Positions 48,201 through 56,896 of a stretch of 64,000 nucleotides of DNA are shown one piece after another. Position 1 is the first letter of the stretch, and each line of letters begins with the position of its first letter. The stretch comes from Heloderma charlesbogerti (lineage: Eukaryota > Chordata > Lepidosauria > Squamata > Helodermatidae). The translations under genes and the position numbers were made by a program. Below the pieces are notes generated by a model. The model made no database searches and was not told the DNA's origin. It worked only from the letters and a program-made list of their open reading frames with translations. Where the stretch lies: NCBI GenBank assembly GCA_026122225.1, contig JANEZZ010001642.1, positions 558,001 through 622,000 on the forward strand. The letters are read 5' to 3'.

Positions 48201-48782
48201 ATCCTCTCTCATTGTGCCTCCATTCCTCCTTGTGGAATTAAGGTTTTCCTTTTTAAAAGGTCTGAGAGGTGCTCTCATTAGAAATCCTCCATTCCCACAA
48301 TATTTTGTTAGCGTATTCTTCCCTCTCATATCCAACATGCTCACATCAATCTCTTCCCTCCTGGGCAGGTGGTGAAAAGCTACAAGACAAGCCTAGAATC
48401 GCCTCTGTCGTTTTGCAGCCCAGATTGGACCCAACCCACAACCCCTCGAGCCCACTTGCCAACCACTGCCGCCGAGGTCAAGGATGCTTCACAGCAGCAA
48501 GAGCAGTCAAAACACAGACTAGGGCCTTGGCTCGCTCAGACTGCCCCCATTCCCCCTCGGACCGACCCCACTGTTCATAGCACCAAAGTGCCACCTCTCG
48601 GACCTGGTGGCACCTTCACCACAGTTACAGCCACTGCCTCAGTGATGCTGGCCTTGCACTCATCCCTGCCTGGCTCCTGCCGGGGCTACACACATGAGGG
48701 CTTTGAATCTGATGGCCCTGAGGAGACTGGCATAGACCCGTCTGACAGCTTGGAACTGCAGGACCTACACCAGAGACACTAG
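18773..48782 (+). CDS. PTCH2: PTCH2, Patched-2 Hedgehog receptor (5' end outside window)
   Basis: Patched proteins are 12-pass membrane receptors that bind Hedgehog ligands and repress Smoothened, probably by moving sterols. The joined coding exons are 18773-18962, 19270-19339, 19995-20086, 28621-28816, 34110-34231, 35635-35782, 36619-36750, 36854-37009, 37831-37923, 38040-38165, 38945-39063, 39737-40139, 40956-41268, 42012-42154, 42513-42693, 42927-43210, 45015-45152, 45908-46050, 47060-47159, 47488-47736 and 48369-48782. All introns are GT-AG and every phase agrees, giving about 1270 residues to the TAG stop. [14 protein letters not shown] and [13 protein letters not shown] favour PTCH2 over PTCH1, as do the 93-nt exon 11 and the neighbouring HECTD3. 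GVDD in TM4 and GIGVEF in TM10 are the RND-type motifs. Exons 1 and 2 (N-terminus and TM1) were not found in the first 18.7 kb. The cytoplasmic tail is long and PTCH1-like, unlike human PTCH2. No frameshift or stop interrupts the gene. Confidence 0.96.
19270..19339 (+). CDS. PTCH2: PTCH2 exon 4
   Basis: A 70-nt exon with acceptor CTCTCAG and donor CGG|GTGAGT. It codes [20 protein letters not shown], followed by MIAR. The [12 protein letters not shown] stretch is typical of PTCH2; PTCH1 differs here. Confidence 0.93.
19995..20086 (+). CDS. PTCH2: PTCH2 exon 5
   Basis: A 92-nt exon after a CCTAG acceptor, ending CC|GTGAGT. It codes [20 protein letters not shown] and then [11 protein letters not shown], a strongly conserved Patched extracellular segment that includes two cysteines. 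It is followed by an 8.5-kb intron. Confidence 0.95.
20495..20968. repeat. Tourist-like MITE, diverged copy
   Basis: It starts GAACAATCCTATGGCTCCTAG and ends CATAGGATTCCACCCTAAAT, with the same internal layout as the copy at 17587-17990 but more changes. It lies in PTCH2 intron 5. Confidence 0.65.
21123..21201. repeat. Half copy of a hAT-type palindromic MITE
   Basis: GTTGTAGTCCAACACATCT...CAGGTTGGGGAAGGCTG matches one arm of the element at 41479-41614. The other arm is missing. Confidence 0.6.
27679..27797. repeat. Fold-back element, about 119 bp
   Basis: Left GCTGCTTTGAAAATGGAGCT then CAGCTGAGAGGAAATGGGAA pairs with the reverse of the right arm, which ends CCATTTTCAAAACAGCAGC. A central GTGCAA...TTGCAT loop closes the hairpin. 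No target duplication is clear. Confidence 0.7.
28621..28816 (+). CDS. PTCH2: PTCH2 exon 6
   Basis: A 196-nt exon with acceptor CTCTACAG and donor AAG|GTAGGT. It codes [19 protein letters not shown] through [20 protein letters not shown] to NSQSQK. The conserved GxAYxxRPCLxPxDPxCP stretch of the first extracellular domain is present. The exon lies between large repeat-rich introns. Confidence 0.95.
29066..29640. repeat. Palindromic element interrupted by a nested MITE
   Basis: The outer element starts GAAGAGTCTTGTGGCACC and ends GGTGCCACAAGACTCTTTG, an inverted match, with ATTATGGCATA and GCTTATGCTATAATAAAT between them. Its right half is split by the Tourist-like element at 29215-29605. A second copy of the outer family lies at 56897-57245. 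Confidence 0.75.
29215..29605. repeat. Tourist-like MITE nested in an older element
   Basis: The ends GGGCGTAATCCTATGG and GATAGGATTGTGCCC match the family at 17587 and 18470. Inside are GTCGGTTCCCTGAGAACTGAC and CTCCGAGTTCGGAGGCGG hairpins. The nesting shows that it inserted later than the outer element. Confidence 0.75.
31717..31932 (+). repeat. tRNA-type SINE, copy 1
   Basis: It begins AGCCAGTGTGGTATAGTGGT, a box-A-like tRNA head, followed by GAAGCTCACTGGGTGA, GGCCAGTCACTGACTCTCAG and GGGTTGTTGTGAGG, and ends in an A/T-rich tail. It matches the common squamate SINE as I recall it. Confidence 0.8.
32068..32254 (+). repeat. tRNA-type SINE, copy 2 (head eroded)
   Basis: It shares TAAGCTCACTGGATAG, GGGCCAGTCAATCACTATCT and CCTACCTCATAGGGTTGTTG with copies 1 and 3. 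The tRNA-like head is mostly lost. The tail is AATAAGATAAAAAAATAAAA. Confidence 0.75.
33088..33316 (+). repeat. tRNA-type SINE, copy 3
   Basis: The full form has head AACAGTGTGGTGTAGTGGTT, a box-B-like GGGTTCTAGTCCC, the body shared with copies 1 and 2, and the tail AATATAATAAATAAAC. Confidence 0.8.
33317..33449 (+). mobile_element. CR1 3'-end fragment
   Basis: It ends GGTCTGATTCAGCACAGTCC then TTATGTTCTTATGA. The short ATGTTCTT-type repeat is the usual CR1 terminus in squamates. It directly follows SINE copy 3. Confidence 0.7.
34110..34231 (+). CDS. PTCH2: PTCH2 exon 7
   Basis: A 122-nt exon with acceptor CACCAG and donor AG|GTAAGT. It codes [20 protein letters not shown] then [12 protein letters not shown]. 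The [21 protein letters not shown] block is a Patched hallmark. Confidence 0.96.
34232..35634. other. PTCH2: PTCH2 intron 7
   Basis: 1.4 kb between exons 7 and 8. I see nothing in it beyond the splice sites. Confidence 0.6.
35635..35782 (+). CDS. PTCH2: PTCH2 exon 8
   Basis: A 148-nt exon with acceptor CCTACAG and donor GAG|GTGAGG. It codes [20 protein letters not shown] then [20 protein letters not shown] and AWQREFVE. It belongs to the distal part of extracellular domain 1. Confidence 0.96.
36619..36750 (+). CDS. PTCH2: PTCH2 exon 9 (into TM2)
   Basis: A 132-nt exon with acceptor TTTCCAG and donor ATG|GTGTGT. It codes [20 protein letters not shown], with one NSS glycosylation sequon, then [20 protein letters not shown] and GYLLM. 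The last residues begin TM2, the first helix of the sterol-sensing domain. Confidence 0.96.
36854..37009 (+). CDS. PTCH2: PTCH2 exon 10 (TM2-TM3, start of TM4)
   Basis: A 156-nt exon with acceptor CTTGTAG and donor CAG|GTATGT. It codes [20 protein letters not shown], then a hydrophobic TM3 ([19 protein letters not shown]), then [10 protein letters not shown] leading into TM4. It is nearly the same as PTCH1 here and forms the core of the sterol-sensing domain. Confidence 0.97.
37591..37742 (-). mobile_element. CR1 3'-end fragment in PTCH2 intron 10
   Basis: It reads ATAGAATCACAGAGTTGGAA then GGGACCTTCAAGATCATCTA and GTCCAACCCC on the + strand, the well-known reverse complement of a CR1 3' end. 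It lies 90 bases before PTCH2 exon 11. Confidence 0.85.
37831..37923 (+). CDS. PTCH2: PTCH2 exon 11 (TM4)
   Basis: A 93-nt exon with acceptor TATATAG and donor AAG|GTGAGA. It codes [20 protein letters not shown], with the GxGVDD motif of TM4 that in the RND superfamily lies in the cation path, then [11 protein letters not shown]. The length agrees with PTCH2 rather than PTCH1, which by memory has two more codons. Confidence 0.97.
38040..38165 (+). CDS. PTCH2: PTCH2 exon 12 (TM5)
   Basis: A 126-nt exon with acceptor AAAACAG and donor CAG|GTAAGC. It codes [20 protein letters not shown] then [20 protein letters not shown] and LQ. The segment is TM5 of the sterol-sensing domain. Confidence 0.97.
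38945..39063 (+). CDS. PTCH2: PTCH2 exon 13 (TM6)
   Basis: A 119-nt exon with acceptor TTCTGCAG and donor AG|GTATTG. It codes [20 protein letters not shown], which is TM6, then [19 protein letters not shown], the start of the cytoplasmic middle loop. Confidence 0.97.
39510..39626 (+). mobile_element. Bov-B/RTE 3'-end insertion with target duplication
   Basis: The insert reads GGCTCGACCTTGGGGGAGCT and GGGCTGGTCCATGAAGTCAC, then GAAGAGTTGGAAGCGACTG, the conserved 3' end of Bov-B, which is also the tail of Sauria SINEs. It is flanked by identical 15-base copies of ATATCTAGATACTGG at 39495-39509 and 39627-39641. It is therefore a strongly 5'-truncated retrocopy in PTCH2 intron 13. Confidence 0.85.
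39737..40139 (+). CDS. PTCH2: PTCH2 exon 14 (cytoplasmic middle loop)
   Basis: The 403-nt exon has acceptor CCCACAG and donor AAG|GTAGGC. It codes [20 protein letters not shown] at its start and [11 protein letters not shown] and [17 protein letters not shown] near its end, as in other Patched middle loops. The central part is rich in Thr, Pro and His. The PPPPY sequence of PTCH1 is here APTYPHG, so the PPxY motif that binds WW-domain ligases is lost. Confidence 0.96.
40956..41268 (+). CDS. PTCH2: PTCH2 exon 15 (TM7, extracellular domain 2)
   Basis: A 313-nt exon with acceptor TTTTCAG and donor CAAG|GTGAGC. It codes [20 protein letters not shown] (TM7), then [20 protein letters not shown] and [15 protein letters not shown]. 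The DLTDIVPR-like motif after TM7 is diagnostic of Patched. Confidence 0.97.
41479..41614. mobile_element. hAT-type palindromic MITE with 8-bp target duplication
   Basis: The terminal repeats begin CAGGCTTCCCCAACCTGGTG and end CACCAGGTTGGGGAAGGCTG. The element is a hairpin over almost its whole length. Exact 8-base duplications CTCTAGAT flank it at 41471-41478 and 41615-41622; this size and the CTAGA core are typical of hAT elements. It lies in PTCH2 intron 15. Confidence 0.88.
42012..42154 (+). CDS. PTCH2: PTCH2 exon 16
   Basis: A 143-nt exon with acceptor ATTCCAG and donor CAA|GTAAGT. It codes [19 protein letters not shown], then the NGS sequon in [18 protein letters not shown], part of the second extracellular domain. 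Confidence 0.96.
42513..42693 (+). CDS. PTCH2: PTCH2 exon 17
   Basis: A 181-nt exon with acceptor CCCCACAG and donor CGAA|GTGAGT. It codes [19 protein letters not shown], then [20 protein letters not shown] and [27 protein letters not shown] and KYDxTGENLR match PTCH2 rather than PTCH1. Confidence 0.97.
42927..43210 (+). CDS. PTCH2: PTCH2 exon 18 (end of extracellular domain 2, TM8)
   Basis: A 284-nt exon with acceptor TGACAG and donor ATT|GTGAGT. It codes [20 protein letters not shown], then [20 protein letters not shown], a TM8 of the form [18 protein letters not shown], and NPWTASII. Confidence 0.97.
43211..45014. other. PTCH2: PTCH2 intron 18
   Basis: 1.8 kb between exons 18 and 19. Only short chance frames; the part after 44400 is AT-rich. 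An imperfect inverted pair of TTCTGGAACGGGGCAG (about 44070) and CCCTGTTCCAGAAATG (about 44123) may be another small fold-back repeat. Confidence 0.5.
45015..45152 (+). CDS. PTCH2: PTCH2 exon 19 (TM9-TM10)
   Basis: A 138-nt exon with acceptor GTTCCAG and donor CTG|GTAAAT. It codes [19 protein letters not shown], then [20 protein letters not shown] and FTVHVAL. GIGVEF is the TM10 counterpart of the TM4 acidic motif. Confidence 0.97.
45233..45278. repeat. (TCTG)n(TC)n(C)n microsatellite
   Basis: A compound pyrimidine-rich repeat in PTCH2 intron 19, 80 bases after exon 19. Confidence 0.9.
45908..46050 (+). CDS. PTCH2: PTCH2 exon 20 (TM11)
   Basis: A 143-nt exon with acceptor TTTTCAG and donor GAG|GTACTG. 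It codes [20 protein letters not shown], then [20 protein letters not shown] and SEFDFILR, nearly invariant across Patched proteins. Confidence 0.97.
46775..46805. repeat. (GT)n(GC)n alternating purine-pyrimidine tract
   Basis: A GT run passes into GCGCGCGC, preceded by CTCTCTCTCGC. It lies in PTCH2 intron 20, about 250 bases before exon 21. Confidence 0.9.
47060..47159 (+). CDS. PTCH2: PTCH2 exon 21 (TM12)
   Basis: A 100-nt exon with acceptor ACCCAAG and donor GAG|GTAGGA. It codes [20 protein letters not shown], then [13 protein letters not shown]. The cytoplasmic tail begins after GPP. A longer open frame that covers this exon in another frame is a shadow. Confidence 0.97.
47488..47736 (+). 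CDS. PTCH2: PTCH2 exon 22 (cytoplasmic tail, part 1)
   Basis: A 249-nt exon with acceptor CATGCAG and donor ACC|GTAAGT. It codes [19 protein letters not shown], then an acidic serine-rich stretch ([20 protein letters not shown]). RLPTPSPxPPP and SSDSEYxS are shared with the PTCH1 tail and are absent from human PTCH2 as I recall it. It has no PPxY motif. Confidence 0.95.
48369..48782 (+). CDS. PTCH2: PTCH2 exon 23 (end of tail, stop codon)
   Basis: The 414-nt last coding exon has acceptor CTGGGCAG and begins GTG GTG AAA. It codes [20 protein letters not shown], a low-complexity Pro/Thr/Gln region, [20 protein letters not shown] and, at the very end, [11 protein letters not shown] before TAG at 48780-48782. 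The TTVTATASV and ELQD motifs recall the end of PTCH1, which supports this as the true last exon. Confidence 0.93.
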   Translation: MVKSYKTSLESPLSFCSPDWTQPTTPRAHLPTTAAEVKDASQQQEQSKHRLGPWLAQTAPIPPRTDPTVHSTKVPPLGPGGTFTTVTATASVMLALHSSLPGSCRGYTHEGFESDGPEETGIDPSDSLELQDLHQRH

Positions 48783-51700
48783 CTCCCCACTTTGGTAGGC
48801 CAAGACCCTGGCTCTAGAACTCCCGCCTCAGGGATGGGATGTGTACAGCATCCCAGGTGAGGGCAGGGGCCCAGATTGTTCTCTCTCTCTCTCACCCCCC
48901 CCCACACACACATCAGACTGTGAAGCAGGCTGGATTTGTGGAAACTCCTGCACTGTGTCTGACCAACTGTTGACATAGACAGTGCCTTTGGGAACTGGAG
49001 CAAGGAGGCCAAATGAGCTTCTGCAGTAACCATTCAGTGAAAATGTTGATGGGAGAATCTCTCAGCACCTGGTACTCCACTCTCCCATGCCTTCTTTCTC
49101 TAGGTCTGTCTGCCGCCAAAAAGCACACTGGTTTCTTAGTTGCTAGGGCTTCTGGCTTCAAAACAACCCCAGTCTGAGTCCTTATGTTGGACTGACTGAC
49201 CGGCCCATACAGCACTGGGCCCACTCACCTACAGACAGAACAAATTCCAGCCCCATCGAGTCTGGAAGATGGAAGTGACCATTCCCCATATGCGATGTGA
49301 ACCGTCTCATGGTCATCTTTGGGGTAGGGCATTAGAATGGCCCAAACACCTAACCTCCCATGAAGAGAACAGGACTCAACTTGTATGTGAGGGAACTCTC
49401 CCTCATTGTGCTGCTATTCTTTTATTTTAATTAATATTAATATTATTATTATTATTATTATTTTAAGCTGTATAAAAAGAGTCACAAACCCTCCCCCCTT
49501 ATAATTATAATAATTATTTTTTATTATTTTCCCAGCTCCCTCATTAAAAAAAAGAAAAGTGGCGGTATCCCTTTAAGGGGAAGCACCAGGGTGAAGTTGT
49601 AATGGGGAGAGCACCACCCCCTGGAAGTGTGGAGTGGGGGGAGCATGCAAAGGAGGGGTACAATGTGTCTTAACGTTCTATGCAAGCTGTGTGGGGTGGG
49701 CTGTGCTTTGCTCCCACTTCCACCAGCATGGCTGCCTGTGCCAGCATCTGCCATGTGGTTGTTTTAAATAGTTCGATTCCTCCCGTCCCTGTCCCAGACC
49801 CAAAAATCTCTCCCCTGTGCTCTATTCTTTAGCTTGCTTGCCTCTTTTATCAGCCCAAGGTAGTCCATCACATGAATGCTCCCTAAGCAAAACTAAAATA
49901 CCTCCTGTTAGTGTTTAAGCTTCCAACTTCATGATTGCCCAAGAATATCAGTGGGGCATAATTCATGACTAATACAAAATGGGGATTGTTCAGGACAGAG
50001 AATTTGTCCAGTTTGTTGGCCCTGGAAGTCCTCCAGACAGGGCCGTTGTCCCTGGAGATCAGAGCTGGGACTTGTAGAAGAGCAATTTGTACAGGTGTAG
50101 ATTTACGTCTTTCTGATTCCATGCTTTAAGAGGTGCTTCTCACAAGATATTATGTGCTCTGACACAGCGGGCTGAGTACAAAATGCACGTGTACTATGTT
50201 GGCTAGGGAGGGAGTGTTTCAAATGGAAATGTGAGGTGCCTGGAGAGAACAACACTTGAATAAGAAAACTGGGTGTCCTTGTGGCAAGCCCTTCACTGCC
50301 CTCCATTCTGGGTCTTTTAACACACAATGTTTTCCCAGTGGCGAGATGATTGGCTTCTTGACTTGCATAGTTGTAGTGCAACCACCTATGCCACACTTCA
50401 CAAAGGATGATACACGGAGCTTTTCCTCGCTTCCCTACACAGATATTATTTCTGTATGGGGTGGGGGGAATCATGTGTAAAATTACCCTTTGATTTGGCT
50501 CAACAGGGATATGTGGGTGGCAGAAAACTCTTCCACTCAGAAAGATCTCCATGTAGTCATTAGAGTAGAAAGTGTTCAAAGGGAAAGGCGAGGGCTGGGC
50601 AAAACATTTCATTTTCTGCCCAAAAACATGACTGCTGTGGTTGCCGTTTCTGAATTATCTCTTTCCGGTTCAGCTTCTTTGGCTGAAAATCTAGAAATGA
50701 ACACTTGGCAGCTGGGTTGGTTCTAAAGGACAAGTTCCATTTCCATCTGATACGCTTGGTTTCCACTTAACCAAGTCAAAATTGCTTTATGGAATGTTTC
50801 AGTTATTCCATTCTGGTTCAGGACAGAAATCTGAAATTTGCATGAAATTTAAAGTCATGGTTTCTGGCCAGCTCTATCCTGGGCATCACAAAAGAATAGC
50901 TCACATCATGTATATTGAAACACAAAACTTCCTGGATTTAACAAAATATTTTAAATTATTTCATACACACACACACATCCATTCTTTCACCTGGTGGCTT
51001 TTGAGCCTGATGGACTGCTGCAGTTTTTCACAAGGACTTTGATGAGAACAAAGGCACTAGAAGAGAAGTTTAAAATTTTCAAGATTTTATTACAGACAGG
51101 GCCATCCCAACCCAACAGACAGTGCAAACAGCTGCCTGGGGCTCCAAGTTAAATGGCAATTCTCTAAAGGGAAAACATAAATCCCTGCTCCAGACCTTTG
51201 GAACAATGATCTGAGATGGGGGCAGTTGTGTGCCCCCAACCTCTGCCGGAAGTGTATCCATTTCCTTGTGTGGAGTAGGGAACATGGGCTGCAATTAGAA
51301 AAGCTCTTTCAAGTGGGGGGAGAATACAGACACTGTCACCTTGAGTTGGAAACAATCTCCCACCCAAATTATTTTTCACCCAAGCCAGCAAAATAATTTT
51401 AGCTAGTCCTGATTACAGGTTTGGGGATATTGGGCTTCAGGAAGTGCTCCCCACTCCAGTTGCAAAAATTGCTCAGCATGCTTCTGCCCAACAATTAGAC
51501 ACTATGAGTTTGCCTTCTTAACAATGGTATTGATATGCCCAGTGAGTTAACACTTTACATTGTAAAGTGTACAACTTTGTCTTTAGAATTAGAGAAGATA
51601 AGCAGTGCAGCTGTCCTTTAGGTGTTCTTTGCTAGCATTGGGTGTCCCTCTGAGGGCTTTGTGTGAAATGATGAACTACTTGGGAATACAACTGCTTGTC

Positions 51701-52520
51701 CCCTTGAGCACCAAGGCTGAGGCACCACACTCAACCAGCTTACTTGTGTAAGACAGCAGGGTTGATTCACCCTGGAATCCATTTCTCCAGAGACATTCTT
51801 CCCTATAAACCCCAGGCACTTTAAATATCCCCTTTACCCAAGAACTGCTGTAATTTTATTCCTCAGCCTACATTGGATTCCCTATTTCCCCCTTGCTGCC
51901 AAGGGCATTTTTGCTGAGGTTTTCACACTTTGGTTGTAATGTGAAAGTTTCAGTAGGTTTGGGCCTCCTGTTAAAATTCAGCTTATTTGAAGCTACCAGT
52001 GATTTCTGGAGGGATTTCTTGTAGAAACATGCCACATGGCAGGGATTGACCTGGACGTTTGGATTTGTCCAGTTTTCCCACCACGAAATTACTATATACA
52101 CCAGAAACTACTGTCAAGGTTAGGATCTAGCAATAGTTGACATGTCTACTACACCTTTCCCCCTCTTCTTTCCACCCACCCACTGCCTAAAAACAGCTAT
52201 GTGCTTCTAGGAAACTCACAATAGAAATGGTGCTTTCCCCCCTCCCCAAGTCTGGAACCAGCAAAGCATGGGGAAACGGTGGAAAGGGGACACATTGTGT
52301 GTGCATGTGTGTATTTGTGTGCGCGTATGCATGTGAGTATGTAGAGGGTGTGCTGGAGACTTTTTAACCTGAAATGTCATGCCATATAAATTATTTATAT
52401 GATAAAGAAAAAAGATTTATTTTTGTAGTTTGTACAGACCTCTAGCCTTGCAATGGAAGTTTTATTTTTAAAAGTAAATATATATTATATATAAACCTAT
52501 GTTCTGATGGTACCTGTGTG
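48783..52520 (+). other. PTCH2: Probable PTCH2 3' UTR
   Basis: There is no open frame of interest on the + strand after the stop codon. A possible early polyadenylation signal, ATTAAA, lies at 49543-49548 after an AT-rich block (49427-49530). A second AT-rich block, at about 52380-52500, is rich in TTTAT and ends in ATATAAA, like the end of a long 3' UTR. The true 3' end is not fixed by the sequence alone. A 169-codon open frame on the - strand here (50103-50612) has no recognisable motif. Confidence 0.4.
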
Positions 52521-55500
52521 CTGTTTTTTGGTCCTTGCTGTAATGGAGGAGTCTGTATACTTGTAGACAGGATCACACCTAATAGATTACCACAGGCTGT
52601 ACACACAGGTTCTTCCAAACAGAACAAAAGGTGGATGGGAAATTTTCCTCTGAGAAATGGTGCTGGGGGAAATGGTTAAACCCTGCTCCCCCCAAATCAT
52701 GTTCCTGATCCGAATCCCCTATTTTGCTATTATTTGCTAAATCAATTATTTGAAGATTGAAGAGAGCATAACAGATATCTGACATCTTGCCCAGTTATGC
52801 TCAACAGTTACGCTCAACGTCTTAGGGAAGTGTGTGGTGTTGAACAGCAGCAGTTTGTGTGTGTATCTCTGTGTGTGTGAAATATATGCTCAATATACAT
52901 AGTGTTTATCCTCTGCTCCTAGAAAGACCAAATTCTGCCCCAAGAAAATGCAAATTCTAGATAGATGAATTTTTTTTTTATGTAATTTTCATCTGTTATT
53001 ACCACCGCCCTGTTTGGGTTTTCACACAATTTCGTCAACATAACTTTTCGTGCGATTTATAGATATAGGATTGTTTTTTAATCATTTGTGAGAAGCAGTA
53101 TCTTCAACCAGCTTGCCAAAGGCAATATGGGACCCAAAATGTCAGTGCTAGGATGGGCAAAGATAGATTATCCAGGAAAGGAGGGTTCTCAAACAGTAAT
53201 AACTCTCTGTGTTAAATGAAGCATTGAGGCCAATTCTGATGTAACATTTTTTGCTCTGTAGCAGAATACTGGTGGGGGCAGGGGATATTAATATGTGAAT
53301 AACAGTACATCAAAGCTCAAAATGCACATAGATTTGGTAAATATGAAGGTAGCTGGCAAGACACTAATCTTACTACTACTGCAAAATATTTGTAATTCTT
53401 GCATTCTACTGTGAAGGAAAAGCATTACCATTATTCCAAACCCAGTGACCAAATCTCTCTCTAAAAGACACACCTCACAATCTAGACTAGCTTTTTAACC
53501 TGTCTGATGGTTTTCCCCCTACCCAACTGGATTTTCTTTTCCTGAAGCTATTGATTCTACATTTTAAATATGCATAAAAGTACATGAGTTTGTGCAGAAG
53601 ATTAAGGTGTGTGAATGTGCAAATAGGACGCAATTGCTCAAGGGGATGTATGTTACCTTCGCTGCTCTGGACACTACAGACAGTCAGAGGGACTTTCTGG
53701 GGAAGAGGGCCTGCCTGTTTTTTTACTCTGTTACGCTGGGAGCATCCTGGAAGACTCTAAATTCAGAAGAATGGAGATGAGTTTGGCTCAGTCAACTGGC
53801 CCCATCCCAGTGTTTGCCCTCCCTGGCATGATCATTGTCTCTACACTCCACCTCCATCCCAGCAGTGGCTGTACTGCAGCTGCCTGGCAGTGTTTATTTT
53901 TCCATAGTGTGTGCAGGAAGCCAGCACAGAGAAGGGCACAGCTGTGTGTGTATGCGTGTGTGTGTGTCTTGTCAGCAGCCACAGGAATCACAGCTGAGCC
54001 AATCCACAAACGGAGCAACAAACAGAATGAAGAAAAACAAACTGAGACCAGAACGCTCACACACCACATTACAGGATGGGGGCTCAGTAAGGGGCACTCC
54101 CCTCACAAGGCAAATGTGACTTCTCTGCCCTGTTAAGAGCCTCTGTAGTTGCTGTGTTCTGTGCAATTGCTTTTTATCAAGGGGAATTGTTTATGGGAGC
54201 AATCAAAACATCTTGACAGGCAGAGGCTTGGATCCACAAATGTGTAACCTTGATTCAAAATTCAGTGGATACTCCAAGGGGAAAGAATGCTGAATCTTCC
54301 TTGTCAAGAGTGGGATCTGCTTCTTGCTAGTCCTCACCATTATATTCCAGATTGGCAACTGGTGTGTGTGTGTACCTCAGGGATTTTACTTGGGGCTATG
54401 TAACTGCCCTGAGGAATCTTGAGCTCCCATAAGCTTGTTGTAGGGTCGCCTACTAACTAGCCCATTAGAAATAAGTATGGCCTGAGCATTAAAAAAGCAG
54501 CCAATTGGTTCAAAACCATCTGTGTGATAACCTTCCTCTGTAGAAGCCATTCCCCTATAGATCTCACACTACCCCCAAATCCTGATCCTATTATCTCTGC
54601 CTTTCCCCCAATTCAGTTTCAGGGGGGCAAGGTAGCCAAGCTGCTTCTCACCCCCTTACATCATAAAAATATGATTCACTGAGGCTCCAGGCTCAGTGTC
54701 CCTCCTCCCACTCCCTGCCTCTTCCTTCCTCATGCAAGTTGCTTCATAGCATGATGTCACCACACTTTCCATGGCAGAGCAGCTCTCTGCTTAAGACTTG
54801 AGTATTTTCAGCATCTCCTTTTCACTCCTCATACTCTCTTCTCTGGGATCCTGCCACTGAAAATTTGTCTCTCTTCTAAATCACACACACTTTGACCTAC
54901 CAGATGCTCCTTTCCATATTCTTTATGTTATGTCCACTGTAATTCTGCATGTGGCAAAAGCCAACTAGAATTTGGCTCATTCACTGCAGTACAATATAGA
55001 TTGATATGTTGGTTGTAAGGAGCAGCATATGTCTCTGTCTTCTGTTACTTAAAAATGACTTTTATAGCTATCATGTTCTGCAGCCTTCCCTCATCTCTTT
55101 CCCTGCTCGCTTTACCTCTTCTTCTGGACCATTTCTCTCTAGGTTGGCTTTCACTTTACTTCTTGTACTAGGTTAGATACCAAATGCAAACAAGTATGTC
55201 AATTGTAAATGCTGTACAGAACTCTCCTTTCCTAACTGCCATTCTGTGTACATTTGCAGGAACAAAATAGCTAATTTATTGACAAATAACATATTATATA
55301 TACCAACTTGTGTAACCATCTCCCAATGAACTCCTTTTTATTAACAAAAGCAGCTTTGGAAGGACATAGAAATGATGTGGGGGAGGAGTGCTTTACCCTT
55401 TCCCCATCCACTGTTTCACACTTCAAATCACTCATCCAGCAGCTCCCCCCCTCCTATGGGGTTTAATGCCTGTTTACAAACATGCATCTGGAATTCATTT

Positions 55501-56896
55501 CATTTATTATATATGTCACAGGGGTCCAGTTTGGGGGCAATTTGGAGCACAAAAACAGCAGGCAGGAAAGGGTAACGCTGCCCTCTCCCCCAGATTCACC
55601 ATGCAAATTGCAACCTCTTGAGGTAGCTTTTCTTAACAAACACATTTATCAGGGCAATCTTACATGAGTTTGCAATGTAACAAATAGTTTGTCCCTTATA
55701 CAGAGGTGCAAAATTCACAAATGCTGCATCATGTATTTTGTTGCTTTTGTAGGTTCACATACTTCAGGAACCCCATCTCTGCATTGTTCTTGCCACTGCT
55801 GCTGCCGCTGGAAACCAGGCTAGTGCACTTAAGGGCACTTATTAGAGGACCAACCCATTCTACTGAAATAGATATGTCAGATACCAGGTTAGGCTTTGAT
55901 GGTTGGGGAAATGTCTCCCCATTCAGTCTAGAAGACTGACTCTAATCCATGTTTGGTCCTGCCCAGCTTGTAAGCTAACCAAAGGGTAATAGAGAAAGCT
56001 TTGAGGGAACAAGCAAGATTGGCCAGGGCACAATAGCTATTTGGGATATTCAGCTTCCAGCCTATTCAAAATTTATAGCATGGTTAGCCAATCTATGGCC
56101 ATCAGGCCTAACTTGGTCTACAGAGGTTGTCCATGCAGCCAGTGGAGGTTGCTTGGGCTCCCTCTGGAGGCCCCTCCCCATGGCCTGAAAGCTACCAGGG
56201 ACTTTGGGCTGAGGCAGGGAGAAGATCAAAGATAGGAGGTAACAATGGGCGTTGGGGAGCAGCAGCTGTGCACTCATCACCTTTTATAGGAATTGCATTC
56301 ATTCCTGCCTGGTTGCTCAATCAAGTCAGTGGCTATGAGCAAGCTGGTAATGAAAGTACATGGCACTCTAGCTACAGGAGATTAGCGATAGATCCACCCA
56401 GCCTCCTTGAGAAGGTGTTTTTTTAAAAAAGGGAGCACCGCTATATCCTCATCCTACTTTCGCTTCTGGTAAATAGAATTTGCAAGGAATTTATATTGTT
56501 TTTAAAACGTGCAAAATTTGACTAGTAGGATAAATGCATGTATGCCTACGCGTCACCCTGAGAAGCAAAACCCCTCTCGAAACCCTTCACCTTTCGTTTG
56601 ACTGGAAGCAATCAGATATTTCATTTTTAAACACTACACTACACGACAGATAGGCTGTACTATAGTGCCCCCTGCTGGGCATATGGCAGTCACGGGCACG
56701 CTTGCGCTTGCTCGGATGCCGGTTGCGTGTAAAGCTGACAGCGTCCCCCATCAGTCTCATGAAAGGCAAGCCACGCAGGTGTGGCCATTAGTGTACTGCG
56801 ATGCACGCCCCTGGCTTTGGCGCTTCCCCTTCAGCTGCCTCCAACGTATGGCGCAGCTCTCGCGCCCGAACGTCTCCCTCCTTTAAGAACAATTTC
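52521..56896. other. Intergenic DNA after PTCH2
   Basis: No exon was recognised on either strand. A CpG-richer patch lies at about 56680-56885, just before the repeats that precede the larger CpG block. Confidence 0.5.

Noticed and set aside
18773..48782. Alternative identity PTCH1
   Set aside because: The exon 4, 11 and 17 sequences and the HECTD3 neighbour fit PTCH2; PTCH1-like features are limited to the shared core and the tail.
50103..50612. 169-codon open frame on the - strand
   Set aside because: No family signature, lies antisense in the probable PTCH2 3' UTR, and composition is ordinary; likely chance.
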